Positions 1 through 18,581 of a DNA stretch of 64,000 bases are shown here, piece after piece; position 1 is the stretch's first letter; every line of letters starts with the position of its first letter. A program made the translations under genes and the position numbers. The stretch is from Serpula lacrymans var. lacrymans S7.9 (taxonomy: Eukaryota > Basidiomycota > Agaricomycetes > Boletales > Serpulaceae), in the NCBI RefSeq assembly GCF_000218685.1, contig NW_006763297.1, forward strand, positions 2,166,912-2,230,911. Reading direction: 5' to 3'. The notes beneath the pieces were generated by a model. It did not search any database. It saw only the letters and a program-made list of their open reading frames with translations, and was not told the DNA's origin.

Positions 1-1
1 T

Positions 2-1211
2 GTCATGGATGTAAAGGTCTACATGCAGCAACCAGAGGGATTCCATCAAGGTGGTCGTAATCTGGTCTGCCAACTCAACAAGGCCATTTATGGGACCAAG
101 CAAGGAGGCAGGATGTGAAACCAGAAGATGCACATTGTGCTTGAAAAACTCGGATTTAATCACACTTACTCTGACTCTGCCATCTATGTGTTTAATAGAG
201 GTGAAGTGCACATTATTCTACCTGTCTTTGTTGACGACATGACACGCATCCACATCCAATTCTGCACTTGACCAAGCTGTCAAGGACCTCTCTCAGCACT
301 TCAAACTTCGTGATCTTGACCCTACTTCCTACCTACTTGGCATTTCCATCACCAGAGACCTCAGCAATTGCACCATCTCCCTCTCCCAACATCAGTACAC
401 TCTGGACATTCTGGAGCGTTTTGGCATGAAGGACTGCAAGCCTGTGTCCACTCCAATGGACCCTGGTTTACGCCTCACCAAGGAAATGTCTCCCAAGACA
501 CCAGAAGAAGTGCAACTGATGAAGGACATTCCCTATCTTGCTGCTGTTGGTGCTCTGATGTATTTGGCCACCACCACTCGTCCTGACATTACCTATACTG
601 TTGGAGTTCTTGCCAGATTCAATTCCAATCCTGGGCCCACTCACTGGGGTGCTGTCAAGCACTTATTCCGCTACTTGCAAGGCACCCTCAATCACTCACT
701 TGTCCTTGGCCCTGATCCTAATTCCACTGAACTCTTCACCACTTTCTCTGATGCTGATCATGGTGGTGACAAGGACTCTGGATGTTCTACTGGTGCTTAC
801 CTTGTCAAGATTGGATCTGGTGCTGTCTCTTGGAGTTCCAAACTTCAAAGCATTGTTGCTCTTTCCACCACTGAGGCAGAATATATTGCTGCTGTTGAAG
901 CTGGCAAGGAGATCTGCTGGATGCGAAATCTGCTGAAGGAAATGGGCTATCCTATCACCTCTCCTTCCACCCTTCACATTGACAACCAATCTGCCATCTC
1001 TGTGTCTAAGAATCCTGAACACCATGGTCGAATGAAGCACCTTGATTTATGCTGGCATTGGTTGAAAGATATTGTTGGCTCTGGCCAAATTGCTCCCACC
1101 TTTGTGCCCACTGCTGAAACGCCTGCTGATTTGTTGACCAAGGCTCTGGCTAAGCCTAAAGTTGAAATGTTCAGACAGATGATGGGACTTGTTAGATCAG
1201 GGGGGAGCTAA
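2..1211 (+). pseudogene. Copia pol remnant: reverse transcriptase palm and RNase H, broken
   Basis: The sequence from 2 reads as the Copia RT core (VYMQQPEGF, then LNKAIYGTKQ), with the catalytic motif FVDDM at 227-241. Two lesions are visible: a TGA at 116-118 where the family has Trp, and a one-base frame change around 243-246. From 246 the frame is open to the stop at 1209-1211 and covers the end of RT and the whole RNase H domain, with TRPDI near 571-585, WSSKLQSIVALSTTEAEY near 830-885 and the ADLLTKAL signature near 1126-1150. The stop sits in the polypurine tract, as is usual for Copia. It is a pseudogene by the lesions. The RNase H part is little decayed, so the insertion may be fairly recent. 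Confidence 0.9.
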
Positions 1212-1224
1212 TGCTTGGGAGGTG

Positions 1225-1638
1225 TGTTACGATCTCTATTGGACATTTAAGGACTACTCATTTCTTTTTACTCATCGGTTATACCATCGGACCGATGACT
1301 CATTTCCTTCACGTACACTTCCGTTCCTCTCGCATTCACAGTACCTATTATAGTACTTAGTCCTCAACAGACGGACCTGCCCTAGATAGGACCTAACTCC
1401 TATCACCGATTCCTTTCCATTATAAATACCATGTAACAGCAGTAGTATTCTCTAATACGATTCTACGCAGTTTACGCTTACAAAGCTAGACTCCTAAGAT
1501 CAGACTTCTATTCAGAAGAAGACCAACTCCCGTTGGAAAACCTCCACTCAGAACTACGTTCTCGAACTTGTCTTCGGATAAGTCTCTTTACAAACCTCGA
1601 CGAACCCTCAGACTTTGTTAAGCACTTCGTGCGTAACA
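1225..1638 (+). repeat. LTR, 414 bp, with 7-bp terminal inverted repeats and AGGTG target duplication
   Basis: The repeat begins TGTTACG and ends CGTAACA, a perfect 7-bp inverted terminal pair of TG..CA type. The 5 bases before it (1220-1224) and after it (1639-1643) are both AGGTG, the size expected of a Copia target-site duplication. A TATAAATA box at 1421-1428 fits the U3 promoter. A duplication on both sides of one LTR is the mark of a solo LTR and suggests nesting inside the Copia 3' end. The alternative is that this is the element's own 3' LTR and the upstream AGGTG belongs by chance to its polypurine tract. Confidence 0.75.
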
Positions 1639-2190
1639 AGGTGCAGCATCAGGGGGGAGTATTAGTTTTGGTGATTCTGCACCTAGTTGTGCTATCTATT
1701 TTCCCTTCTTTCTAAATCACTTTCCTCTTTATTTTTTTTGCTGTATTGTTCAGTATTCACTGAGCATTCTATAATTTCGCCTTTGTGGCTGATTTGTTTA
1801 CCTTTGTTTACAAAACTTCGGACTAGTATTGCAGAGTCCAGTATTCCTATTCTTTAGTTACTCATACTGGACTCTAGGTACTGTACACATTCTGTACTCT
1901 CTGATAATATAGTTACTTATACTGGACTCTAGTTCTGTCCCTGTTAGCTCTCAGCAAGTGGCTAGACACTTCCCAGAAGTTCTCAATTGAACAAAAGCAA
2001 TACCTCGTCTGCTGGCTTGGCTTCCTGCCCAAACACAATGAGTGGATGAGGCGTGCGGACATTGATGATTGTCAAGCCCTCAACAACTGGATTGAAGAAC
2101 AAAATGTCAAAGAGATGGAGGGGGTGGGTATAAGCTGATTGGCTCACACATCTGACATCATGCCACATCATTACCACAGCTACATCCCGG
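1639..2190 (+). mobile_element. Retroelement debris with a Ty3/gypsy-type chromodomain
   Basis: On the plus strand around 1970-2140 an open frame encodes a chromodomain-like segment: QYLVCWLGFLPKHNEW, then a short helix ending DDCQALNNWIEEQ. This matches the pattern at the C terminus of integrases of fungal Ty3/gypsy chromoviruses (YLV.W.G....EW....L.....L..W). A G-rich tract (GGAGGGGGTGGG, near 2116-2127) follows and resembles a polypurine tract. Before it, 1648-1659 repeats the 12-base Copia polypurine sequence of 1196-1207, and a 22-24 base direct repeat (TTACTYATACTGGACTCTAG) occurs near 1857 and 1911. No intact element can be built. Confidence 0.55.
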
Positions 2191-2625
2191 AATTCTGTTG
2201 TCCCCACATAACCCAGTTGTTTGCCGTTACGTAAAGTAGACCAGTCCTTCCCTCTTTTCCACCGCAGCCCGGTTCCAATTCTGTGTTCTCCTTCTCAATC
2301 AGTGTTGTCCACCTTACAGTGGTCTTCCGTTATTGTGGCTGAAAAATTATTGTGGCTGAAAAAAAGAAACATTGATTTTCCCGTATGAGCACTAAACAAT
2401 TTTGATTTTTTGATTAAGCTTACTATACAGACAACCCTACAGAGAGGCTGTTTTTGAGAGCGACAAAACCCTCCTTCCACTAACATTAGAGTCGAGGATA
2501 AGACTCGGAGCATAGGCGTGAGAATACCGGGCCGGTTTGAAGCGGAGTGCGAAATGTAGGATGTCGGTGGAAAAGGTCCCAATTTAGTCAGCGAACAAGT
2601 TTACCCTTCGCCGTCAACAACGACG
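2191..2625. other. Intergenic region upstream of PRP8
   Basis: No gene is supported here. It should contain the PRP8 promoter and 5' UTR. One small tandem duplication, TTATTGTGGCTGAAAAA twice near 2332-2365, is visible. I see no clear TATA box. Confidence 0.5.
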
Positions 2626-11716
<9,091 letters not shown>

Positions 11717-12090
11717 TGTATCCTTTCCTACCTTTTCTCCTCATCAGACTTGTATCTTATATGTAGAATTAGTTATTACCTTTCAATGACGTGTGCAATG
11801 AACGTTTAAAAGCAACACAGATTTGGTGTAATCAGAGTTCTATGTAGCCAAAATCAGACGCCCAGATAAATGTACAAGTCAGACACCTCGTCAAGGTCTA
11901 CTGTAACGGCGCCCCAGTGCAGTCTTGCGAATGAACCTTATGAAGTGTACCACGACTGCGTTCATTAGATCAAGAGATCATAATCTTGCAGGTCTGATAG
12001 TTGTGTGGGTTGCTGAAAACGTCTGAGAGAGAATAGTTCTCTTGTTCAACCTAGGGAGGGAGAATAATGCAATCTTCCAGGACAAAACAT
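11717..12090. other. Intergenic region between PRP8 and tRNA-Gly
   Basis: Holds the PRP8 3' UTR and the upstream side of the tRNA gene. I see nothing else. Confidence 0.5.
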
Positions 12091-12161
12091 GCATTAATGG
12101 GGTAGTGGTAACCTGGGTCGTTGCCATCGACCCGCCGGGGGTTCGATTCCCTCTTAATGCA
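12091..12161 (+). tRNA. tRNA-Gly (anticodon GCC)
   Basis: The sequence folds as a standard cloverleaf of 71 bases. The acceptor arms are GCATTAA and TTAATGC with discriminator A. The D arm carries GGGTAGTGGTAACC. The anticodon stem GGTCG/CGACC encloses the loop TTGCCAT, giving anticodon GCC. The T arm has the loop TTCGATT, which also forms the B box GGTTCGATTCC. There is no intron. It reads GGC codons and, by wobble, GGT. Confidence 0.93.
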
Positions 12162-12170
12162 ATGGTTTAC

Positions 12171-12177
12171 TTTTTTT
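12171..12177 (+). terminator. RNA polymerase III terminator of tRNA-Gly
   Basis: A run of seven T residues ten bases after the tRNA 3' end, the usual pol III stop. Confidence 0.85.
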
Positions 12178-13538
12178 GGTCGACTTTCCAACTCTTTAGT
12201 TCTGCAGAACGGCTTTCACGGGCAATTACATTCCTGGTAGTGCACTGAATCAATCCCTTTGCTTGATCGTTCAGGAAGGCCCTCACCCACCCTATCACAT
12301 GATGTTGCGAACAATCCTGAATACTGTCCATCTATAGCACAAACTTTTGCATAGTAACTTGAACTAAATGTTATCAGGACCATCGCTTGTATGAATCAGA
12401 TTGACATCGCGACGATAGACTTACGACCTCTATGGATGGTCACTAAACGCGGTTAAACAGTAAACTCGATGGTCCCTACTCAATGCGGCTGGATTCGCGA
12501 CTGAATGAATTACCATGAAACGCTCTGGATGTGCCTGACAATGTTGTACTCCACATTGATCTTGTCAGAATGACCCGACTCGCAACAGCCGACCTCGGTG
12601 GGACACGGTCCAGGATTGTCGTTTACTTGCTATACCCATGTTGATCTTCGAATTTGCCTGTAAGTATTCTTCACGTATCAAACACTTGACAGGATTCATT
12701 CATTTACTACTGATTTCACCCGCTGGCTGCGTTTCAGACACAATATTCTATTATGTATTCCGACTGCTGTGGAACGTTGAAGGAACCGACCCATGATCAT
12801 TTCTCTCTTCTCTTCCTGTACTGTTAAAACACACTGACTTCGGTGTTTCATATTGTGACGTAGAGCTAAAATCAAAGACCTGACGAGCGCTGCCGCTGAC
12901 CCCGAGGTTCGTACAGGTACTTGTTCACTTTCCCCATCAATACAAACCCTGCCCATTTTGAGGGGGGGGCACTATAACTTACATCCTTCCTTTTTCCTCA
13001 GGCTGCGAAGTCACCGATCGTCTACGACCTGCTCGTGATCGTTCCTTCACGTGTATCGAGTCATGCGGAAAGACACAGACGATTTTGCTCTTTCGAATGA
13101 ACTTCTTCGGACTTGAGTCGTCCCCATGCGGACGGTCGAAAGCATACCATGATTTTGTTGACAGGATCAGTCTTTCCTCTAAGGCCTGGCAGTCCTATCT
13201 GTGATACGTCCTGATGGATTGTGGTATATAACCGAAGAGCTTTAAGATTCTTAATGACCGCTGTATAAATGGCCTTCAATAGCCATGTAAGTGCCGAGGG
13301 ACCTAAACGTGTATTGTGTGGAGCGTTGAACAGACTGAATGGTCAATACGTATCTCGAGCAGAAAGGACGTACGAGTTTTGCAAAGATCGTTATCAGAAA
13401 GCTGGGAATTCAGCAACGTCATTTCTTGATAAATAGTAACCTACTTGTTTAGCAAACAAACCTATACTATCATACTGTTGATAGGGATCTGATATCGTCA
13501 AGAAGGAACCACTGAGCGTGGTGAACAAAAGTGAAGAG
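12178..13538. other. Gene-poor region between the two tRNA genes
   Basis: No protein gene is supported. The longest open frames (for example minus 12956-12696, 86 codons) have no family signature and no plausible splice extension. A G run at 12961-12969 is the only notable sequence. Confidence 0.5.
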
Positions 13539-13545
13539 AAAAAAA
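13539..13545 (-). terminator. RNA polymerase III terminator of tRNA-Lys
   Basis: Seven A residues on the plus strand, a T7 run on the tRNA strand, about ten bases past its 3' end. Confidence 0.85.
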
Positions 13546-13555
13546 TAGAACATAT

Positions 13556-13651
13556 AGCCCACCGCGAGGGTCGAACTCGCAGCCTTCAGATGACACAGGA
13601 GTCAAACCCGCCGTAAAAGTCTGACGCTCTATCCGATTGAGCTAGGCGGGC
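13556..13651 (-). tRNA. tRNA-Lys (anticodon UUU) with a 22-base intron
   Basis: Read on the minus strand, the acceptor arms are GCCCGCC and GGTGGGC with discriminator T. The D arm is TAGCTCAATCGGATAGAGC and the T loop is TTCGACC. The anticodon stem is TCAGA/TCTGA. The loop starts CTTTTA, giving anticodon TTT, and is then interrupted by 22 bases before A38, the canonical position of nuclear tRNA introns (37/38). Removing them leaves 74 bases. The transcript therefore needs the tRNA splicing endonuclease. Confidence 0.93.
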
Positions 13652-15419
13652 ATTGAAAAGACTTCTTCATTCCTATATCTGATTCGCTCTCCCGGCACCC
13701 GGTCAACAAGCTCATCATGGGCATGACTCCAGCACTTAAGTTTTGGCACCTCAGAGTATGTTCCCATAAAACGTGTGAACCTTTGCGTGCCTGCATATCG
13801 AATATGACCACCGTGCTACTGCAGTATAACACCCGCAGCTTTCATCATGATGCCGATCCTCAAGTCCGCTCCGTGTCTAAGACGCGAGCCATTCTTAGGG
13901 AGGATCCATCTAGAGAGCTAGATGGTCGTCGACCACAGGTCTTGTCACATTTCTCATGTTCCCAGAGCTGCCCGTGATCTCGGTGCCACTCCCACCCTGC
14001 TCGGCTGCAGTTTAAACATCTCCGTCATCACGAGTTAGACTGGCGACTATCATGATATTTGCGTACTATACGGGAGCATCCGCCAATTCATTGCTTGATG
14101 CACGACTTTGGTACTGCGCCGTGCAGCTTGTGAAGGTTCGCATGGTGTTGTAAACGCTTGACGATCATTGGAACGCATGCGTGTCCAATATTCTACGCAC
14201 TGGGAGTACATTCATCGAGGACGCTTCGTCAATATCCCTTTGGGTCGAATATTCTACGGAATGGGAGTGCATTCATCGAGGGCGCCGTTCGACGATATCC
14301 CTTTCGGTCTAATATTCCACGGACTGGGAATACGTTCATCGATGGCGCTTCATCGATATCCCTTTTGGCCACACGGGCTTTCAACTGGAAGCTGTGTTGG
14401 TTTTTGACTGGAAGAAAGTTCGTGTGTGTACTCTTATCCTCTGTGATTGGTATGCATTACATTCTCGACGTGGTCTAATTAGGACATTGACCACTCACTA
14501 TGGGTTTCGTTGCAGTTGAGATATGGGCACACAACAACTGGAAACCGGGGCACCAGAACAATGTGCCTTGTGCGTGGTAGGTCTGATAAACGAGCGTCAA
14601 TATAAGCGGCTGCACCGACAAACACTTAAATAGGCTTGGTGGGATCCATAGTAATGTCCTTATTTAGTGCTATCATGACAATGATTTGGAAAGTGTTCCA
14701 GTTTCCTCGGAACAGTTAAGAAAAACGTGTACACCAGAGGAATATAGCATTTGGCTGAATGTCATGGTGATATTGCAGTTGTCAGCATTCAAAATGTTAG
14801 ATGTCTTCTCATAGCACAAAGCACAAAGCCTCGATCTGATAGCGCTGCACCGATTCGAGCTTGTGATTACGAGAGGCGGCTATATATATTCATTAACAAA
14901 ATTCGGTCGTCATGTTATTAACGTTCTGAAGAAAAACATTCAGACTTAGAAGTTGCACAGCGCTTCAAGTGTCGGTAGTCTACTCACTTCAGGGCCGAAA
15001 GAGCACTAAGGTTCTCATTCATGTCTATCCTGCCGGGTAAATCTTCGCCGAGCGGTGGGTATGACGCTTGACAGCGACTGGGAAATGAAGGATAACGTGG
15101 CCGCCATTCGTGAGATAAGAGATTTGATCATAGCTGGTCCTTGGAGCCAAGTCCTGATATGTTGCGATATATACTTGACACTAGGAGGATCCCGGCCAGA
15201 TGATACCAAGATATGCAGCTTTACAGGGCACCCAGCTGTGCACATTCATCAATCGTTACGACCATCAACATCCTGGTAAAATTACTCCTGATCAACACTT
15301 AGATCCTGTTATAGTTCGGCTAGATTTTTACCCATGACATCCATTCATTAATAGCGGTAGTGGCCTCGGGCTGCATGCTCCCTGCAGGATAACCACCCAC
15401 ACTATTCCGTCGGTTTACA
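13652..15419. other. Gene-poor region with a minisatellite
   Basis: Apart from the tandem repeat at 14187-14370 I find no supported gene. Short open frames near 13717-13977, 14158-14478 and 15055-15279 have no recognisable domain. The last 150 bases should hold the promoter of the 7-TM gene that starts at 15420. Confidence 0.5.
14187..14370 (+). repeat. Tandem repeat, three copies of 61-63 bp
   Basis: Three head-to-tail copies begin at 14187, 14248 and 14311, each starting AATATTCYACG. Each contains GGGA.T.C.TTCATCGA and ends ATATCCCTTT.GG. The copies differ by scattered substitutions and a 2-base length change, so the array has aged. Several frames are open across it and give repeated peptides such as IFYGMGVHSSRA, but no start, stop or splice context argues for translation. 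Confidence 0.85.
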
Positions 15420-16625
15420 ATGGCATCGTACAATTCTGCCTTGCAAAATTCGTTCTACATTGGCAATAGCTTCAACTGTATCTTGTATGGTGAGTTATGG
15501 GGTTGCATCTACGACGCTGTACTGAATTTTGATCGATTGGTATGAAGGCATCGAACTTGTCCTTTATTTCGTGACCATGCACAACTTCCTGACGGCCAAG
15601 AAACGGGAACATCGCAGGAAGTCCGATAGATTTTTCATGTGCTTCAGTACCGCGCTCCTACTCCTGATTACCATATATGTGGCGACGCAGTCCGTCTTTG
15701 GTGAGGAGATGTGGATCGTTAACGCCAACTATCCAGGGGGAGATGCGTATTATGCATATGAAAATCTATCTGTTTGGTACGAGACCTTGGGAACAGCGGC
15801 TTTTGTGGCACTCAATTTATTAGGCGACGGACTGTTGGTAAGCTAACGTGCTTAACACCTGATGATTATTATGATCGACGGCCTACCTCAACAGATCGCC
15901 CGATGTTGGATTATATGGGGTAATTACTACATCATCATATTCCCTTGCTTCCTATGGATTGCTACGCTGGGTGAGCATTTCGTTGCCTATCGAATTATAG
16001 CACCTACATGGAAGTAACATTGATGTCGCCAATGTGAATGTGGTAGGCCTGGGCATATATATCCTACAAACAGCGGGTTCTTTCAATGGCAGCTCTATCA
16101 CTTCGCTGAGGGTTGGCATTGCATATTGTGCTGTCAGCATTGGCCTCAATGTATTCGTGTCTTGTATCATCATCGCGCGCATGCTCTATTATGCCCGAAG
16201 AGCGCAAAGATGTCTTGGATCCCACATATCACGAGTTTACTTTAGCATTGCCGCCATTATCGTCGAATCGGCACTACCGTATAGCCTGTTCGGTATAGCG
16301 TTCCTCGTCACTTGCGGACTCGAGAGTGGGCTGGAGATCCTGTTTATGTCAATTTATGTCATGCTTACCGTGCGTAGTGCACACTCCGTATTATTTCCAC
16401 TGTCTGATTACCGCGTCTATACAGTGTATAGCACCACAAATGATTGTCTGGCGCGTCATTTCTGGAAGAGCGTGGACGAAAGATGAGGCGGAGGAAAGTA
16501 CGATAATGTTTTCAAGTCGGCCCAGTAGACCGACGATCCCCGATGTCAGTCAGAGCGACGCTGTCATCGACTTGCGCAATATGAAGGGAGAGCTTTCTCT
16601 TGCTGCCAGCGCTGACGAGGTTTGA
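15420..16625 (+). CDS. Seven-transmembrane protein of a basidiomycete-expanded family
   Basis: Five exons join cleanly: 15420-15489, 15548-15837, 15895-15970, 16047-16369 and 16425-16625. The product is about 320 residues with seven hydrophobic segments, among them YGIELVLYFVTMHNFL, STALLLLITIYVAT, TAAFVALNLLGDGLL, CWIIWGNYYIIIFPCFLW, SLRVGIAYCAVSIGLNVF and ILFMSIYVMLTCIAPQMIV. It ends in a hydrophilic, serine-rich tail. The RCWIIW and PQMI..R..SGRAWTKD signatures recur in a large family of fungal multi-pass proteins with no known ligand. The arrangement resembles G-protein-coupled receptors, but a receptor role is inference. The ATG at 15420 leads straight into the first membrane segment after the 58-base first intron. 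Confidence 0.8.
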
Positions 16626-16911
16626 TTGGGACGTTGACTGACATTGTACAACATGTAAACCTGTGAAAGGTGGGATATATATTAGTAGAATAGGTATTGA
16701 TATTTTGTGACACTTACTACTATTGCATAAATGCATGTGTATAGCAACCGTTAATGTACTTCTCGCCTTACTCTCCAGCAAGTTCTCCATTTTCAATGAG
16801 TACGCTATGAATATGCAGTGATGGGAGCCGTAGCCAGAGTGCTGTCGGGTTTTTGCGAACAAGCAAAACAGAGGTCAGCTCCGTTGTCGCGCCTTTCTTA
16901 CCACTTCTGTC
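16626..16911. promoter_or_regulatory. Spacer holding the putative homeodomain gene promoter
   Basis: The 286 bases between the 7-TM stop and the homeodomain start should contain the 3' UTR of one and the promoter of the other. No specific element is recognised. Confidence 0.35.
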
Positions 16912-18189
16912 ATGCCCTCGACGACACCGCTGAATCGTGTCTACGCTACAAAGGACCAGCTCAAAGTCCTCACTACTGCTTGTGCTCAAAAGGATATTTA
17001 CTCTGTCGTTGTATTCACCCCACAGGAGCTCGACGATCTCGTAGCAGAGACTGGCCTGTACGTGTCCATACATTATTTCCCTATCTTGCTGTGCATTCAG
17101 TTTATTAATTGATTCATACTGACCTGCATATATGCGTGTATATTATTACTTTGCTGATTCTGATTTTATCATGCACCGATCAGCTCTAAGAAGTGGATCC
17201 TTTCCTGGCTTTGCAGGGTACGCAGAAAACGTGGATCATGCGCACACAAGCATCCCGCAACGAAGCACGATAGTATAGCTACTATGAAAGTCGAGATGTT
17301 TGAGCCAGTTCTAACTCCAGCCGCCAGTTCGCAGGCGCTCTCTGCACCCATATTGGAATGTCGGGGCGGTATCAAGATGCAGAATGCGCGTTTCGTGGAA
17401 AGTCCTCAGGTCTACACAGGTAATACAAAATTGGAAGATTCTGCCACTACTTTGCATCCGTTCGCTCCCGTTTTCTTACCCCCTCTATCGCCTGTCGAGG
17501 TATTCGGTGGGCTTCCCAGTCCCAACGTAAATATGAAGTTCTCTCGACAGTCTCCTCCTTTGCTCCTTTCACCATTAGCAACGTCAACTCCACGATCAGC
17601 GATGGAAGAAGAGGTCCACCTGCCTTTCCCTGCGAGTGAAAGCGCATATACCCCTGATGCGCACCAAAACTTGCTGCCCACAACAAGCGCAAGAACTCCT
17701 TCTCTCTTATCCGCGCATAAAGATTCTGACGACCTTGATACATTCCACGACTTCCTTCCCTTCCCAGCTGGCTCAAGTCCTCCGCAGAAAGTTTCGAAGT
17801 TCTCGACTGGAATTAGAGGTCGCTCTTCTTTGTCACCTCTCCCATTCACCGGATTGGATGCTCTTCCCGGCGTGTCGGGGAATAGCTTAGGTTCACTTCC
17901 CAACTGTGATGTTGTTTGGCTCTTATCGGGTCCTAGAGGTCCCAAAAATGTATTCGAACGTGAAGATACCACTTGTGGTTCGATAAACCCAAGCAGCCTA
18001 TCGACTGTGGAACCTTTGGAAAAAACCGACACTCCATTCGTCGACGGACTAACACCTGAAATTCTGGGCCTAGATTCTCTGATGATGCAAAACTTCTCTG
18101 TTCAGGACTCCGATGCAATCGTTGACTCCGATCCCTTCATGGCGACTATGCGCTTGGTCTATTTGTATCGACGAGGTTTGGTTTGGTAG
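16912..18189 (+). CDS. Divergent homeodomain protein (Arg at homeodomain position 51)
   Basis: Two exons, 16912-17057 and 17184-18189, join at CT|C and encode about 380 residues. The N terminus has homeodomain spacing: helix 1 KDQLKVLTTACAQK, helix 2 FTPQELDDLVAETGL and recognition helix SKKWILSWLCRVRRKRG. The intron falls between helices 2 and 3, as in the other homeodomain gene at 40385-41572. Trp48, Arg53 and Lys55 are present, but position 49 is Leu instead of Phe and the almost invariant Asn51 is Arg. The rest is Ser/Pro-rich and probably disordered, with acidic patches (DSDDLDTFHDF, DSDAIVDSDPF) that could activate transcription. A nuclear regulator is likely. Target and pathway are unknown. 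It does not look like a mating-type HD1 or HD2 protein, and no mating-locus neighbours are present. The 126-base intron is unusually long here. Confidence 0.65.
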
Positions 18190-18581
18190 GTATGTCGGGC
18201 CTCCTAGGAACGTATTTTTGTGCTTCGCTATGTTGTTCCTGGACATCGTATTAGACCTGGACTATATGGGACACACGAGTCCCATAATTGTTTTCTCTTG
18301 CTGAATTCGCACTGTATCTTCACATACCATTGTCATATTAAATCATATCCTTCACTCCTACTATTTGTTGTCCGACGTCCAGCTTCATAAAAGACAGTGA
18401 GCAAAGCCGAACATCATCGGCATATCTATGTAATGAAACCCGGTCTGCTCCGCCTCGAGCACGGGAAAAGTTCACACCCTGCCCAGTCCCGTAATTACAC
18501 CTCCGTGTTCCTTAGACCGCCCTCTCCTCCCTCATTTCTCATTTTTTATTTCTAATTTTTATATATCGTATTCCTAGTACG
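18190..18581. other. Intergenic region upstream of the mitochondrial membrane protein gene
   Basis: Holds the 3' end of the homeodomain transcript and the promoter of the next gene. A TTTTTATATAT stretch lies near 18556-18566, about 20 bases before the ATG. Nothing else is recognised. Confidence 0.4.

Larger units (their letters stand above)
1..1638 (+). mobile_element. Degenerate Ty1/Copia LTR retrotransposon, 3' part, with LTR
   Basis: The window opens inside the pol gene of a Copia-class element and runs through reverse transcriptase, RNase H, a polypurine tract near 1196-1207 and an LTR at 1225-1638. The reading frame carries a nonsense codon and a frameshift, so this copy cannot make a full polyprotein. 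The 5' part lies outside the window. The LTR may be the element's own 3' LTR or a solo LTR of a second element inserted into it, because it is flanked by AGGTG on both sides and a second polypurine-like tract follows at 1648-1659. Confidence 0.9.

Noticed and set aside
14158..14478. Protein gene across the tandem repeat
   Set aside because: Frames are open only because the repeat lacks stops; repeat periods change the frame and no start, splice or domain evidence exists.
17412..18032. 206-codon antisense open frame opposite the homeodomain gene
   Set aside because: No family features; the plus strand has the homeodomain join and a consistent long exon.
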